Source: Aneurinibacillus sp. Ricciae_BoGa-3 (GTDB taxonomy: Bacteria; Bacillota; Bacilli; Aneurinibacillales; Aneurinibacillaceae). From it: DNA of 64,000 nt. Under the pieces are notes generated by a model, which worked only from the letters and a program-made list of their open reading frames with translations, was not told where the DNA came from and did no database searches. Shown in pieces: positions 20,639 to 30,491 of the stretch. The DNA lies in the NCBI RefSeq assembly GCF_028421645.1, contig NZ_CP116887.1, positions 3,784,001 through 3,848,000 on the forward strand. Direction: 5' to 3'. The position numbers and the translations under genes were made by a program. The first letter of the stretch is position 1. Every line of letters starts with the position of its first letter.

Positions 20639-21614
20639 GGTCTACCTCCTCTGCCGCCAGAAAACAGCGGGACTTCTGCCCGCCGGCCAATTGATAAAGC
20701 GGCGGTTCTTCCAGAACGCATCTCTGCATCGCATGTGGACAGCGAGGGGCAAACTTGCAACCCTGCGGCATCTCCGATGGAATCGGCACATTTCCAGGAA
20801 TAGAATCAAGCCATTCTTTGTCTTGATCAAGGGATGGGATGGAACGCAGCAACCCCTGTGTGTAAGGGTGGCTTGGACGCTCAAAAAGCGTTGAAACATC
20901 CGCCTCTTCCACAACCTTGCCCCCATACATCACCACAACCCGGTCACACATCTCCGCAACAACTCCCAGATCATGTGTGATCATGAGGATCGCAGTGCCA
21001 TGCTCTTTTTTCAGCGCGAGCATCAAATCCAATATTTGCGCCTGGATGGTAACATCCAATGCGGTAGTAGGTTCGTCCGCGATAAGCAGCTTTGGATTGC
21101 AGGCCATCGCCATCGCGATCATCACGCGCTGGCGCATGCCTCCAGACAGGCGGTGTGGGTATTCATCGGCAATTTGTTCGGCGCGCGGGATGCCAACCTG
21201 CCGAAGAAGTTCCACCGCCCGCTCTAACGCCTTCTTTTTCCCTAAGCCTTTATGCAGGCGCACCGTTTCGGCAATCTGCATGCCGACCGTATAAACAGGA
21301 TTAAGGCTTGACATCGGATCCTGAAAAATCATCGCAATTTCATTGCCCCGTATAGCCCGCATCCGTTTTTCCGCCACTTTTACCAAATCTTTGTCTTCAA
21401 ATTGAATGGAACCGTCCACGATTTTACCGGGAGGATTCGGTATAAGCCGCATCACAGAGAGAGCGGTTACACTTTTTCCACAGCCGGATTCCCCTACAAT
21501 TCCAACGGTTTCACCCCGGTACACCGTGAGATCGACTCCATCCACCGATTTAACCACACCGTCACTTGTAAAAAAATGGGTTTTAAGATTATTTATCGCT
21601 AACAATGGCTTCAT
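20619..21614 (-). CDS. Peptide ABC transporter ATPase, DppD/OppD-like
   Basis: First ATPase of the importer, 331 residues. Walker A is [13 protein letters not shown] near residue 38, the signature [15 protein letters not shown] near 155, Walker [15 protein letters not shown], and the C-terminal [10 protein letters not shown] cysteine motif is present. It is the first transporter gene, 145 bases after the response regulator. GAGGTGAT precedes the ATG. The AT-rich gap has TTGTGT-17-TATATT as a weak promoter candidate, so the transporter may have its own start. Confidence 0.94.
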   Translation of the reverse strand: MKPLLAINNLKTHFFTSDGVVKSVDGVDLTVYRGETVGIVGESGCGKSVTALSVMRLIPNPPGKIVDGSIQFEDKDLVKVAEKRMRAIRGNEIAMIFQDPMSSLNPVYTVGMQIAETVRLHKGLGKKKALERAVELLRQVGIPRAEQIADEYPHRLSGGMRQRVMIAMAMACNPKLLIADEPTTALDVTIQAQILDLMLALKKEHGTAILMITHDLGVVAEMCDRVVVMYGGKVVEEADVSTLFERPSHPYTQGLLRSIPSLDQDKEWLDSIPGNVPIPSEMPQGCKFAPRCPHAMQRCVLEEPPLYQLAGGQKSRCFLAAEEVDHVGSPA

Positions 21615-21759
21615 TTATGTTTTATCACCTCAGAGACTCACCCATTTGAATAAGCGGCCAAAACTTATGTATTTTATTAAGTTTCAGATAATTTATCTTT
21701 TGTTTATAATATATATTTTACAAATTCTTCACACAACAGAAAAAAAGAAAAAAACCTTG

Positions 21760-22413
21760 TTAATCGTTGAACCATTCATATCGGTTCTTGGGCCGGCCAA
21801 CCTTTTGATAACTGATGATCGTTCTGACTTTCCCCTTCTGCATCAGATGCGTCAACGTCCGGTATACAGTCGGATATGCGAGCCCCACTTCCTTGGTAAT
21901 CTGATCAATGGTGGATGGCTCGCCAACCGTGCGGAGGTATTTTACAATATGTTCGAGCGTGTTTTTCCCTATCCCTTTGATGGCGTACAAGCCTGGTTCC
22001 AGCCCATCATCTGTGCGTTGCTCTCTGTTGTGGCTGTGCGCTGAGCGCGTTAATTGGGAGAGCCTAATATGGAGCTGGATGCGCGATATCAGATCAGGCG
22101 CTTTAACCGGTTTCAAGGCAAAGTCGGTCGCTCCATTATCCAGGAAACGATCCGCTATTTCCTGCCGCTCATCCACCGTTAAGACAAGAATTGGGATTTC
22201 CACATCAAGTTTTCGGATCTCCTGGACGGTTACAAGGCCGTCCATCTCAGGCATATGATAATCCACAAGCACAACGTCAAATTTATGGATGTTAAATACA
22301 TCAAGCCCTTCCTTCCCGTTGCTCCCCATTTCTACCGCCCAGCCCGCCGCTTCGCATATTTCACCCAGCATAAAACGGACGGTGGCATCATCATCAATAA
22401 CCAGTATTCTCAT
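21760..22413 (-). CDS. Response regulator, CitB/DcuR-like
   Basis: 217 residues. The receiver domain (about 1-120) has acidic pocket DDD at 7-9, phosphoacceptor Asp in VLVDYHMPEMDG near 54, and Lys in FALKPVK near 104. A C-terminal winged-helix region (STIDQITKEVGLAYPTVYRTLTHL, about 165-190) resembles the CitT/DcuR type that controls uptake of small carboxylates. GAGGGG lies 9 bases before this ATG, three codons inside the longest frame. It overlaps the kinase gene by 20 bases and is followed by the transporter, which makes that operon its most likely target (inference). Confidence 0.85.
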   Translation of the reverse strand: MRILVIDDDATVRFMLGEICEAAGWAVEMGSNGKEGLDVFNIHKFDVVLVDYHMPEMDGLVTVQEIRKLDVEIPILVLTVDERQEIADRFLDNGATDFALKPVKAPDLISRIQLHIRLSQLTRSAHSHNREQRTDDGLEPGLYAIKGIGKNTLEHIVKYLRTVGEPSTIDQITKEVGLAYPTVYRTLTHLMQKGKVRTIISYQKVGRPKNRYEWFND

Positions 22414-23743
22414 ATACATCATCCCCTCTTTCCAAATGCAGCGAAACGGTTGTTCCCTGGCCCAACTTGCTATCCACTGTTATATAAGCCTTATGTCCTT
22501 CTGCCACTTGTTTCACAAACGACAGCCCAAGCCCCGGGTGGCGCTTCGTACTGTAGCCGGCCTGCCAGATTTTATCCAGCAGATGGGATGCCATTCCCTG
22601 GCCGTTATCTGAAACCCTGATGACGACTTCCTTGCCTTCAGTTTCAACTCGAATACACACCTTGCCATCTGGTCTGTCCTGGATCGCATCAAACGCATTA
22701 TCAATCAGGTTGACAATCGCCCGTGTTACACGTATTTTATTAATCCACACTTCCGCATCTTGTTCAGGCAGCTGCATAACCACCGTTTTGCCTGTTCCAC
22801 TCAGGCGGCTGGCCCTTACATAATTCATTAAATCGCGAATGCTGCACCAGTTTTTCCGATCTTCGTAAAGCATCTCCGATATCATTTCGCTCATCGAGGC
22901 GATAGATTGGGAAATAATTCGGCAGTAATCTTTTATTTTTGCATCCTTTACTCTCATATCAATCAAAGAAATAAGCCCTTCGATTGAGGTTAAAGGTGTT
23001 TTTAAGTCATGGACAAGCTGCAGGACTTCCCTGCCTGAGCGCGACTCGATCGCTTCCAGTTGTGCGCTGTATAGCGCTTTGCGAATTTTCATCTTTTGAC
23101 CCGCCATCGCTAAGATAATAGCGAGAATAATAGCATTAACCACAAAAATCAGAAAGAGGATCAGGCTATACAGAGCAAGAGCCTGGTCAAAGCCTATCAC
23201 CCCCGCAATCTCTTTCATTTTCAATAGGACGGGATGGTGGCCAAAGCCAGCCGGCGTTAGAATAGGAATCACATCCAGCCATTGAAAGCCGATAGATAAC
23301 TGGGCGAGTATTAGCGCTTTCATCGCAAATCCAAGTTTGTCTTGCACAAAGCGGTGGATAAAAACAATCGACACCAGCATCAGAATATCTGGCGGGCCAA
23401 AATAAGAAGCAAGAGAATAGTAAGGGTAACCAAAAAAAGAAATAGCCGGCACCATCAGAATTGGCAGAATAAACTTAACCGGCTTCCAGCCGGTTATTTC
23501 CCCGAGCTGTTCACTGAGGAGAAAACAGCCAAGGTAGTTAGGAAGCGCATACAGGGTAGTGTAAATCATTAAAGAAAGAACACTGACCATTAACAGATTA
23601 CCAGTGGGATGGATCTCAAGCGAGGCCATCATCGGATAAATTCCGGTTTTTTCCAGACCAAACCAGACAGGCAGAAAGAGGGCAATCAAAATAATGGCTA
23701 ATGCCCTCCAGACCGCCCAAGAAGAAAATATGCGCGCAACCAA
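22394..23743 (-). CDS. Membrane sensor histidine kinase
   Basis: 449 residues. The N-terminal half (about 1-215) holds seven or so hydrophobic segments with short loops and no large extracytoplasmic sensor. A cytoplasmic kinase follows, with H-box VHDLKTPLTSIEG near 239, N-box NLIDNAFDAIQD near 340 and G-boxes VSDNGQGMA and HPGLGLSFVKQ. Such sensors often read signals in or at the membrane. The start codon is TTG with AAGGAGG 9 bases upstream. It is paired with the overlapping response regulator. Confidence 0.88.
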   Translation of the reverse strand: MVARIFSSWAVWRALAIILIALFLPVWFGLEKTGIYPMMASLEIHPTGNLLMVSVLSLMIYTTLYALPNYLGCFLLSEQLGEITGWKPVKFILPILMVPAISFFGYPYYSLASYFGPPDILMLVSIVFIHRFVQDKLGFAMKALILAQLSIGFQWLDVIPILTPAGFGHHPVLLKMKEIAGVIGFDQALALYSLILFLIFVVNAIILAIILAMAGQKMKIRKALYSAQLEAIESRSGREVLQLVHDLKTPLTSIEGLISLIDMRVKDAKIKDYCRIISQSIASMSEMISEMLYEDRKNWCSIRDLMNYVRASRLSGTGKTVVMQLPEQDAEVWINKIRVTRAIVNLIDNAFDAIQDRPDGKVCIRVETEGKEVVIRVSDNGQGMASHLLDKIWQAGYSTKRHPGLGLSFVKQVAEGHKAYITVDSKLGQGTTVSLHLERGDDVYENTGY

Positions 23744-23780
23744 GCGACCCCGCCTCCTTAGACGTTTTTGTGCCCTCTTA

Positions 23781-24674
23781 TTATGATGTTTGTTCTATGG
23801 TTTCAAGATAAAGAGTAAAGATAAACTTTTTTACGTTCAGCCGGATGCGCGACGTCTCGATCCCCTGTTCAATTTCGCGCATCTTCTGCCGCACATCTGA
23901 AAAGTCGAAATATTTGGAAGCATACAGTTCAAATTTAGGGTTACCGTAATCCTCAAGGCCAAGCGAAGAAAGATTCTGCAGCGCGCGAGCTGCCGTCCTT
24001 CGGATGCGCTGCTCCATCGCCTTCACTTCACGCTGCACATCGGCAGAGCGGCCCTGTGCCTGTCCAATATAATTACTGAACACTTCCTTTAGAGAAGGGA
24101 GCTCTTTCAGCCGCTCCTTGCCATATTTCTTCTGCAAATATTCAATCAGGCCCACCAGATCCTGGCTGCCTGATTCGCCGGCAACCCCTAAGTCCGCCAG
24201 AACACTCCGGATAAAGCTCGTGTTTTGTAAGGGTGCGCTATTCCGTTCTTGCACATCGAGCATGGACAACGAGTTTTTAATGCCTGCCAAAGAACGCTCC
24301 AGTACGAGATGATCCATTACTTTTTTGATAACGGAAACCACCTCAATCCGGTTTATCGGTTTATGTATGAAATATTCAACACCCTTACTATAGGCCTCTG
24401 CAACCATTTCTTTATGCTCCACCTGCGAAATCATAATGCTTTTCCCTTCAAAACCAATATCTTTAAGCCGGGAAATGGTTTCAATGCCGTCTTGGCCTGG
24501 CATCAATAAATCCAGCAGAACAATATCGCATTTTTTTATGACAATGGTTGTTTCTACCCCAAGTCCATCGGCAGCCTCGCCCATGATATCCCCGAGGTCT
24601 TCGTTTTCAATAATATTGTGCAGCATTTTACGTGAAGAAGGATCATCGTCCACTATAAAAAAACGAAATCTCAT
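23781..24674 (-). CDS. glnL: Response regulator GlnL/YcbB-like
   Basis: 297 residues. The receiver domain has DDD near 9-11, phosphoacceptor Asp in IVLLDLLMPGQDG and Lys in YFIHKPINRIE. The C-terminal YcbB-type DNA-binding region (about 165-297) contains KAMEQRIRRTAARAL and NPKFELYASKYFDFS, closely matching the arrangement of B. subtilis GlnL. That regulator activates glutaminase and glutamine transport genes; no such genes are nearby here, so its targets are distant or different. The ATG overlaps the kinase stop (ATGA), with GGAGGAG 8 bases upstream. Confidence 0.88.
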   Translation of the reverse strand: MRFRFFIVDDDPSSRKMLHNIIENEDLGDIMGEAADGLGVETTIVIKKCDIVLLDLLMPGQDGIETISRLKDIGFEGKSIMISQVEHKEMVAEAYSKGVEYFIHKPINRIEVVSVIKKVMDHLVLERSLAGIKNSLSMLDVQERNSAPLQNTSFIRSVLADLGVAGESGSQDLVGLIEYLQKKYGKERLKELPSLKEVFSNYIGQAQGRSADVQREVKAMEQRIRRTAARALQNLSSLGLEDYGNPKFELYASKYFDFSDVRQKMREIEQGIETSRIRLNVKKFIFTLYLETIEQTS

Positions 24675-25975
24675 GATGGATCTCCTCCCTTCATTAAGGA
24701 TTTAACCGGAATGCGAATGACAAACGACGTTGACGCTGGCTGCTGTTCCCGCTCGATATGAAGCGTGCCTTGCAGCTCGTTCACGTTATCCAGCACGTGC
24801 GCCAGCCCAATACCCGTAGAAGGATTGCCCTGTTCATCGAACTTCGTTGTGTAGCCTGGTTTGAAAATAAAGGCTTCATCACCAGGGGGAATCCCAACCC
24901 CGTTGTCGGTAATTCTGAATTCAGCCATACCTTTTGTCTCCGTCGTAAAGATCGATATCCAACCGCTTTGGGCAATGGCTTCAACCGCGTTCGACAGCAG
25001 GTTGTTAAGCACAGACAGCAGCGAGTATACTTTATCCGTCATAAATAAAATGCGGTTATCCATGTTTATCTCAACCGTCCTGCCCAGCATTTCCGCATAT
25101 TTTCGGTTTGCGCTGACTGCCAGGCGGATGATATGTTCCACAGTCATTTCCTTTACCGCCGCTTCCTGCGCGATAATTTTGCTCATGCCGCTTACTATCC
25201 GCTGTGAATCCTTCTTAATCTCGTGAACTTCCTCCGCAATCGTAAGGGCCCGGCGTGACAGGGGCGGTTCCTGAGATGGGGGGGTGCCCCCCTGTTCCAA
25301 CTCTTTTAAGGTGCGGTATAAATTGTAGCTGTTTCTTGTGACCTGCTCGGTATGCCCCATGACTTTTCGCAGGTAGAGCGCTTCAACGTGAAGCTCACTG
25401 CTGATCATCAGCATTTTCTCAAACCGGAGCTGCTGTTCTTGGGTTATCGCCTGCAGATGGCGAATTCGGATAATATTAAAAAAGCCTACCACAAAAAAGC
25501 TGCGGACAAATGCTAGAATAGACAGCAGGTAAAAAGCATCCGGCAACCATAGCGTGTGCTGGTTCATGCTATTCCTGATAAACAGCTCTGTAAGATTTGC
25601 AATCAAGTCCGCAATAAAACCTAATGCGCCCATTTTAATTGGGTCTTTTAGGTCCTGATATACGCCGCCAAACCACAAGATCAGTCCAAACACCATATAA
25701 AAAACAAACGAGGGAACATGATTGACGAGACTGCTGCTGAGCGAGAAGCCAGGCAAGAATCCGAAATCAAGCCACACGCGAAACACAACGACAGCCACAC
25801 CGGTTAGAAAGGAAGCAAACAGCAGGGGTAAACGATGAAACCAGAGAAGGAGAAAGAAGAAGACGCCACTGCCAAAGCTAATCCGAAAATCGCTGTGGAA
25901 GGGCGTATATTTTAATTCTCCGAACAAAACGGTAGCGGAAGTAAGCACGAGAAGAGAAAGAATCCTTTCTTTCAT
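24671..25975 (-). CDS. glnK: Sensor histidine kinase GlnK/YcbA-like
   Basis: 434 residues. An N-terminal membrane block of about six helices (to about 180) is followed by a cytoplasmic coiled region. The kinase core has ALTIAEEVHEIKKDSQRI with the candidate phospho-His near 255. N-box NLLSNAVEAIAQ lies near 338, with G-boxes ITDNGVGIPPG and STGIGLAHVL. The architecture and the partner indicate the GlnK-GlnL pair. It is the first gene of a run of four signalling genes followed by the peptide transporter. Confidence 0.85.
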   Translation of the reverse strand: MKERILSLLVLTSATVLFGELKYTPFHSDFRISFGSGVFFFLLLWFHRLPLLFASFLTGVAVVVFRVWLDFGFLPGFSLSSSLVNHVPSFVFYMVFGLILWFGGVYQDLKDPIKMGALGFIADLIANLTELFIRNSMNQHTLWLPDAFYLLSILAFVRSFFVVGFFNIIRIRHLQAITQEQQLRFEKMLMISSELHVEALYLRKVMGHTEQVTRNSYNLYRTLKELEQGGTPPSQEPPLSRRALTIAEEVHEIKKDSQRIVSGMSKIIAQEAAVKEMTVEHIIRLAVSANRKYAEMLGRTVEINMDNRILFMTDKVYSLLSVLNNLLSNAVEAIAQSGWISIFTTETKGMAEFRITDNGVGIPPGDEAFIFKPGYTTKFDEQGNPSTGIGLAHVLDNVNELQGTLHIEREQQPASTSFVIRIPVKSLMKGGDPS

Positions 25976-26036
25976 AACTAAGCCCCTTTAAATTGTGTTA
26001 CATAAAGAAAGCAGCCCTCTTCAAGCCGGGCGCCGT

Positions 26037-27284
26037 TTATAGTAGTGCTTTCACACCGACAAGGATGAGTCCGATTAAAAACCCGCACACCGCTCCATTC
26101 ACGCGAATCCACTGCAGATCCTTTCCGATTTTATCCTCCATCATAGCGATGAGGGTTTCATCATCCAGCTTGTTCAGATTTTCCTTAACAAGCTGTCCGA
26201 TCCGGGAATGGTTATCCTCCACAAAATGCGCAATTTGATCTTGCACCCAGTTCTCAAGCGTTGCCACTGCTTTCGGGCTGCTTTTAAAATTGCCCAGCAT
26301 GTGATGCAGAAATGGTATCAAATACTCATCAGCAAATGCCGGTTTTTCGATGAAGGCTGCGGCCTTCTCCCTTAAATCGATGAAGATCCGGGTTAGTTTG
26401 TCCGCGATATTCAGTTCAGATAGAATCTGAGCTTTAAGCCCGCTTAATTCGGATAATAGTGTCTGATTCTCTTTCTGCTGTTCCAGTTCAGTCCGGATAA
26501 TCCCTAGAATCATCTGCCTGTTTGCATTGTCTTCATGGCGCAGATTATCCAGTCCGCGGATAATGAGGTTCTGCATAATGCCTCCGATTTTGTCTTCATT
26601 AATCATGCCGGACAGCGATTTAAGCGCAAACTGCATAAATCCTTCTAGCTGGATATTTTCCAGGGCCGCCACACCCATGGCGCCCAATTTATAGCGGGTT
26701 TCACCTCGAACAGCCCATTCCCCTGCCTTCTCAAGAAGAAAGTCAAAAGCCTTGGTGTCATAATCCTGCTGGATAATTTTATCAATGGCCCGCCCCAAAA
26801 TTACACTGGTATCAAGCCCTGCCGCAAACCGCTTGATTTCTTCCTCAACCAACGGGACGATGCGCTCCGGCTCAATCGCCAGAATCAGCTGTCGGCACAG
26901 GGAAGCCAGCCCCGTTTTCACCCGTTCGGAGCCAAGCTCCCTCTCGACGATGGCAATCATTTTATCGGTTATATTAATCTGGCTGATTTTTGAAACGACG
27001 CTTTCCTTGCTCAGCCAATCATTTTCAAGTGTAGATACAAGCGCTTCTGTAATGCGCTTTCTGTTCTTGGGAACCAAAGCAGTATGTGGAATCGGAAGAC
27101 CCATCGGATGCCGAAAAAGGGCTGTCACGGCAAACCAGTCGGCCAGTCCCCCAACAAGCCCTGCCTCAAATCCCCCCTGCAGAATGCCGCCTAACGCCGT
27201 GCCCTGAAAAGGCAGCGTGGCTGCAAAACCTACGCCCATAATACTCAATGAAATTCCTGCTATATGCTTTGCTTTTCCTGCCAT
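26037..27284 (-). CDS. DUF445 family membrane protein
   Basis: 415-residue DUF445 (YheB-like) protein, function unknown. Hydrophobic segments lie at the N-terminus (about 5-25) and the extreme C-terminus (VNGAVCGFLIGLILVGVKALL). The middle is long, helical and charged, a layout expected for a membrane-anchored coiled protein. The motif GLVGGLADWFAVTALFRHP near residue 40 is a family hallmark. The frame extends 27 codons upstream, but GAGAGGG precedes the ATG of MAGKAKHIAG, so the start is set there. Confidence 0.87.
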   Translation of the reverse strand: MAGKAKHIAGISLSIMGVGFAATLPFQGTALGGILQGGFEAGLVGGLADWFAVTALFRHPMGLPIPHTALVPKNRKRITEALVSTLENDWLSKESVVSKISQINITDKMIAIVERELGSERVKTGLASLCRQLILAIEPERIVPLVEEEIKRFAAGLDTSVILGRAIDKIIQQDYDTKAFDFLLEKAGEWAVRGETRYKLGAMGVAALENIQLEGFMQFALKSLSGMINEDKIGGIMQNLIIRGLDNLRHEDNANRQMILGIIRTELEQQKENQTLLSELSGLKAQILSELNIADKLTRIFIDLREKAAAFIEKPAFADEYLIPFLHHMLGNFKSSPKAVATLENWVQDQIAHFVEDNHSRIGQLVKENLNKLDDETLIAMMEDKIGKDLQWIRVNGAVCGFLIGLILVGVKALL

Positions 27285-27456
27285 ACTGTTCCCTCTCACA
27301 TCTTTAAAGTCTATACGTTTAACTATAACTGAAATGGCGTCCGAAAACAAAAGGAGTACACCCACAGTTTAAAGTCTGCAGGTTACTCCCATTGTATGGC
27401 AAAAATCTTCCTTTGATCATTATTTTCGGAAGTGGTGGAGTGGACCGCTACTCTTC

Positions 27457-27696
27457 TTACCTGTTTTTCATTTCCTGAAAAGTCTTGTTCCTTCGATCCT
27501 GCTCGGACGCATCTGCCAGATCATACTTTTTCAGCAGGTGAAAAATGCTGTTAAGCTCCTCCTGGCTCCTTCCATCATCAATATAACTGGTAAGCCATTG
27601 TGAAATATCATGCGGCAGAAAGGCCGTCATGTCGTTTAATTTAGCCTGAACATCCGAAACCGAATGGTTCAGTTTGCAAGAATTTTGCGGCTGCAT
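27457..27696 (-). CDS. Small hypothetical protein
   Basis: 79 residues, not recognised. A GAGAGG sequence 9 bases before the ATG (MQPQNSCKLNHSV) supports this start rather than the upstream one 39 codons earlier. The predicted product is helical and polar, with an acidic middle (DISQWLTSYIDDGRSQEEL) and a basic end. There is one cysteine and no membrane segment. It lies alone between the DUF445 and Na/Pi genes. Confidence 0.55.
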   Translation of the reverse strand: MQPQNSCKLNHSVSDVQAKLNDMTAFLPHDISQWLTSYIDDGRSQEELNSIFHLLKKYDLADASEQDRRNKTFQEMKNR

Positions 27697-27925
27697 ACTT
27701 TTAATCCTCTCTGATTGATGCTTTCTCTTATGGTCAATATGATACGACACCTTATTCCGGGTATCAACCATGGGGCAGTTATGTGGCGGGCGTACGGTTA
27801 AGCTGTGAGTCATGCCCGTCCCTTTTCCTGAATAGATATTAAAGAAGCTGCGTGTTGTCTTGCCCGAGGTTACCAGTTAACCGCCCGGTGCCTTTACCTA
27901 TGGAAAGGAGAGATATACCATTACC

Positions 27926-28849
27926 ATGCTAATTGTTCGTTTTTGCACCGGTCTGCTGCTGTTTATCGGCGGTATGTATATCATGCGGTTCGGTCTCTTT
28001 AATCTGGCCGGGGATCGAATGCGTTTATGGATAGTCCGCTTTACTAAAACGCCGTTGCGGGGGCTTGTTACCGGCACGCTTGTCACAATGATTGTGCAAA
28101 GCAGCGGCGCTGTTTCAGTATTAACCATTGGACTTACCCATGCCCGGTTAATCAGTTTCCCACAAACGATAGGCATCATTTTAGGGACAAACATAGGCAC
28201 TACGTTTACCACCCAGCTTATCGCACTCGATTTATCATCGCATGCCGTTCCGATCTTTCTAGCAGGGAGCCTGCTGTGGTTTATTCCCCGGCCTGCTATA
28301 CGTGCCGTGGGAGCAGCGTTAGCGGGATTTGGCTGCATGTTTCTGGCCATAAACCTCCTACAATCTATGGCAGGCCCGCTTCAACATAACGGCTGGATAT
28401 CCGAGATGCTCACCAGCGCTTCCCGAAATAACTGGATAGGCGTACTTATAGGTTTAATTTTGACAGCCATCATACAAAGCGGGACAGCCACTACCGCCAT
28501 TACGATGAGTTTTATGAACCAGCATACCATCCCATTAGCTATGGGAATCTCTATCGTACTGGGGAGCAATATAGGCTCATGCGTTGCGGCCGTACTGGCC
28601 GCAATTGGGGCAAGCATTCCGGCCAAACGCGTCGCGTGGGTCCACGTCTTTCTAAATGTTGCAGGAGTGCTGCTGTTTATGCCGTTGATTGAACCGCTTG
28701 CCCGTGTGGTTTCTACGATGACTGACGCGCCGGATATGCAGATAGCGCATGCCCAAACGCTATTTAATGCCGTGTGTTCGCTTGGAGCGCTGCCGTTTAC
28801 CTACTCCATATCCAGGCTCGCCGTTTACTGCGTTCCCGACAAAAAGTAG
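27926..28849 (+). CDS. yqeW: Na/Pi cotransporter family protein YqeW
   Basis: 307-residue membrane protein with two copies of the Na/Pi cotransporter repeat. The QSSGA-type motif MIVQSSGAVSVLT lies near residue 56 and its counterpart AIIQSGTATTAIT near 190; each is followed by GTNIGTT or GSNIGSC. About eight hydrophobic segments are visible. It is likely a sodium-coupled phosphate carrier. B. subtilis has the corresponding gene, yqeW, between rpsU-yqeY and yqeV, matching its place here. The AAGGAG is 13-14 bases from the ATG, rather far. Confidence 0.88.
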   Translation: MLIVRFCTGLLLFIGGMYIMRFGLFNLAGDRMRLWIVRFTKTPLRGLVTGTLVTMIVQSSGAVSVLTIGLTHARLISFPQTIGIILGTNIGTTFTTQLIALDLSSHAVPIFLAGSLLWFIPRPAIRAVGAALAGFGCMFLAINLLQSMAGPLQHNGWISEMLTSASRNNWIGVLIGLILTAIIQSGTATTAITMSFMNQHTIPLAMGISIVLGSNIGSCVAAVLAAIGASIPAKRVAWVHVFLNVAGVLLFMPLIEPLARVVSTMTDAPDMQIAHAQTLFNAVCSLGALPFTYSISRLAVYCVPDKK

Positions 28850-29211
28850 TATAAACATCGTGTGCGATGCCGCTCTCTTCTTTCCCCTCATAGAAGTTTT
28901 TACGGCCGCTTTGCGGAACGACGGACGGACCGGCATTAGGGAATCTCGGCCAGTGGCAAGCGTAAGCGCAGGTGATGGCCTTAGATTCCTTTATACCGTT
29001 TAGGTGCAACATCTGGGTATCGGGGTGATGGAGACAGGTTGCCGGTCTTTTTCGCCCTCTGTTCCACACGCTCCATTAGAAAACTAGGTTGCTGCTAAGC
29101 TGTAGCGCTGGCAGCAACCTAAGTTGCACTTATGCCGAATGGTAAAATCGGAAACACCTTTCGGCCTGGGGGAAAGAAAGGTGCGGACATGCGCCTCACG
29201 ATGTTTTTCTT
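28850..29211 (+). repeat. Nested-hairpin repeat, copy 3 (modules A and B, no tail)
   Basis: Starts at the yqeW stop codon. Outer arms are AAACATCGTG (28853-28862) / CACGATGTTT (29197-29206). Both side arms are present: A at about 28934-29013, B at about 29076-29165. Unlike the other copies, it runs directly into unrelated sequence after GATGTTTTTCTTGG, lacking the GGGACC hairpin tail. Module B is diverged in its loop but keeps pairing (AGGTTGCTGC / GCAGCAACCT), which suggests that the pairing is maintained. Confidence 0.9.
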
Positions 29212-29233
29212 GGATACATATACGATAAGAAGA

Positions 29234-29264
29234 ACAACTCCCTGATTAAGTTCCAGGTAGTTGT
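29234..29264. terminator. Terminator between repeat copy 3 and deoC
   Basis: Hairpin ACAACTCCCTG / CAGGTAGTTGT with one mismatch. It lies 8 bases past the deoC stop on the minus strand and is followed by TTTTG on the plus side. The T-runs are weak. Confidence 0.6.
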
Positions 29265-29271
29265 TTTGTGC

Positions 29272-29946
29272 TTAATATTGCCCTTTTGCAACGGTTCCGC
29301 CGCTAACGATCGAAACGCCGCCGCTGGTGCCGATACGGGTTGCACCCGCTTTTATCATGGCTTCCGCGGCTGCACAGTCACGAACGCCGCCAGAAGCTTT
29401 TACACCCATATCTGGGCCAACCGTTCTGCGCATCAACTCCACATCCGCAACCGTTGCCCCGCCATGTCCAAATCCTGTAGATGTTTTAACAAAATGGGCA
29501 CCAGCCTCTTTGCTCAGCCTGCACGCGCGCTCTTTTTCTTCTTCCGTTAGAAGGCCTGTTTCAATGATAACCTTCACAGTGTTTCCTCCTGCAGAATGGA
29601 CAACCCCCATAATGTCCCTGCGGACGGCTTCATCATCTTTATCTTTAAGCGCGCCGATATTGATTACCATATCAATTTCATCCGTACCATTCTCAACTGC
29701 TTGTACTGTTTCAAAAGCTTTCGTTTCAGATGTTGTGGCCCCCAGCGGAAACCCAACGACAGCCGCAATCTTAACATTGCTGCCGCGCAGCTGTTGCTTG
29801 ACCCTGGCCACCCAGTACGCATTCACGCACACCGCGAAGAAATGATGGTCCCTCGCTTCCTGGCAAAGCTTATCGATCATGTCAGCTGTTGTATCTGGTT
29901 TTAATAAAGTATGGTCAATATAGTCAGCGATATTTAATTGTGTCAC
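29272..29946 (-). CDS. deoC: Deoxyribose-phosphate aldolase
   Basis: Class I aldolase splitting 2-deoxyribose-5-phosphate to glyceraldehyde-3-phosphate and acetaldehyde in nucleoside catabolism. 224 residues. The Schiff-base lysine lies in VKTSTGFG near 154 and the second catalytic lysine in [10 protein letters not shown] near 183. The GTG start overlaps the Nudix stop as GTGA. It forms a two-gene unit with the Nudix hydrolase; no other deo genes are present. Confidence 0.96.
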   Translation of the reverse strand: MTQLNIADYIDHTLLKPDTTADMIDKLCQEARDHHFFAVCVNAYWVARVKQQLRGSNVKIAAVVGFPLGATTSETKAFETVQAVENGTDEIDMVINIGALKDKDDEAVRRDIMGVVHSAGGNTVKVIIETGLLTEEEKERACRLSKEAGAHFVKTSTGFGHGGATVADVELMRRTVGPDMGVKASGGVRDCAAAEAMIKAGATRIGTSGGVSIVSGGTVAKGQY

Positions 29947-30389
29947 GATGTTTTTTCCCTCCAGTTGTTAATTCCCAGCAGTTCGTAGGCTCTTTTTAAA
30001 ACAGGAATATTGTTATCATACCCGTTATGATCCTGTCTTTCCCAGGCCTTCTCAGGTGTTAACCAGTCCACTTTGTTTATCTCTTCCACCTGGGGTGTTA
30101 GCGTTCCGGAAAGCGCTTCTACCAGATAGTAATGAACCTCTTTTTTTATGGCTCCTAACTTGGGGTTGTAATAATCATAATAGATGGTTTTTAACGGATG
30201 AACAACCTTGCCTTCGATGCCTGTTTCCTCCAAAATCTCACGCAGGGCTGTTTGTTCCATTGTTTCCCCTTCTTCCTGCTTTCCTTTAGGAAGAGAGACT
30301 TTCATATACCTATCTTCGATCATCATCAGTTCGATGTTGCTGCCTGTTCGACGATATACCACGCCGCCAGCTGAAACTTCTTTAGGCAT
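29943..30389 (-). CDS. Nudix hydrolase
   Basis: 148 residues with a complete Nudix box GX5EX7REX2EEXGX ([20 protein letters not shown], residues about 39-58). It hydrolyses a nucleoside diphosphate derivative, but the substrate cannot be told; the short form with [11 protein letters not shown] resembles Ap4A-type and MutT-type members. The frame extends 21 codons further, but AAGGAGG is ideally placed before this ATG. Coupling to deoC suggests a nucleotide clean-up or salvage role. Confidence 0.88.
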   Translation of the reverse strand: MPKEVSAGGVVYRRTGSNIELMMIEDRYMKVSLPKGKQEEGETMEQTALREILEETGIEGKVVHPLKTIYYDYYNPKLGAIKKEVHYYLVEALSGTLTPQVEEINKVDWLTPEKAWERQDHNGYDNNIPVLKRAYELLGINNWREKTS

Positions 30390-30491
30390 TGTATCCCTCC
30401 TTAGCGAATGGTTTTTACTGCGACACATTCTCTTTTTAGAGATTTTTTCCACATTTTCTTCATATTTTACTCTTTATTGCTAAATAAAAAA

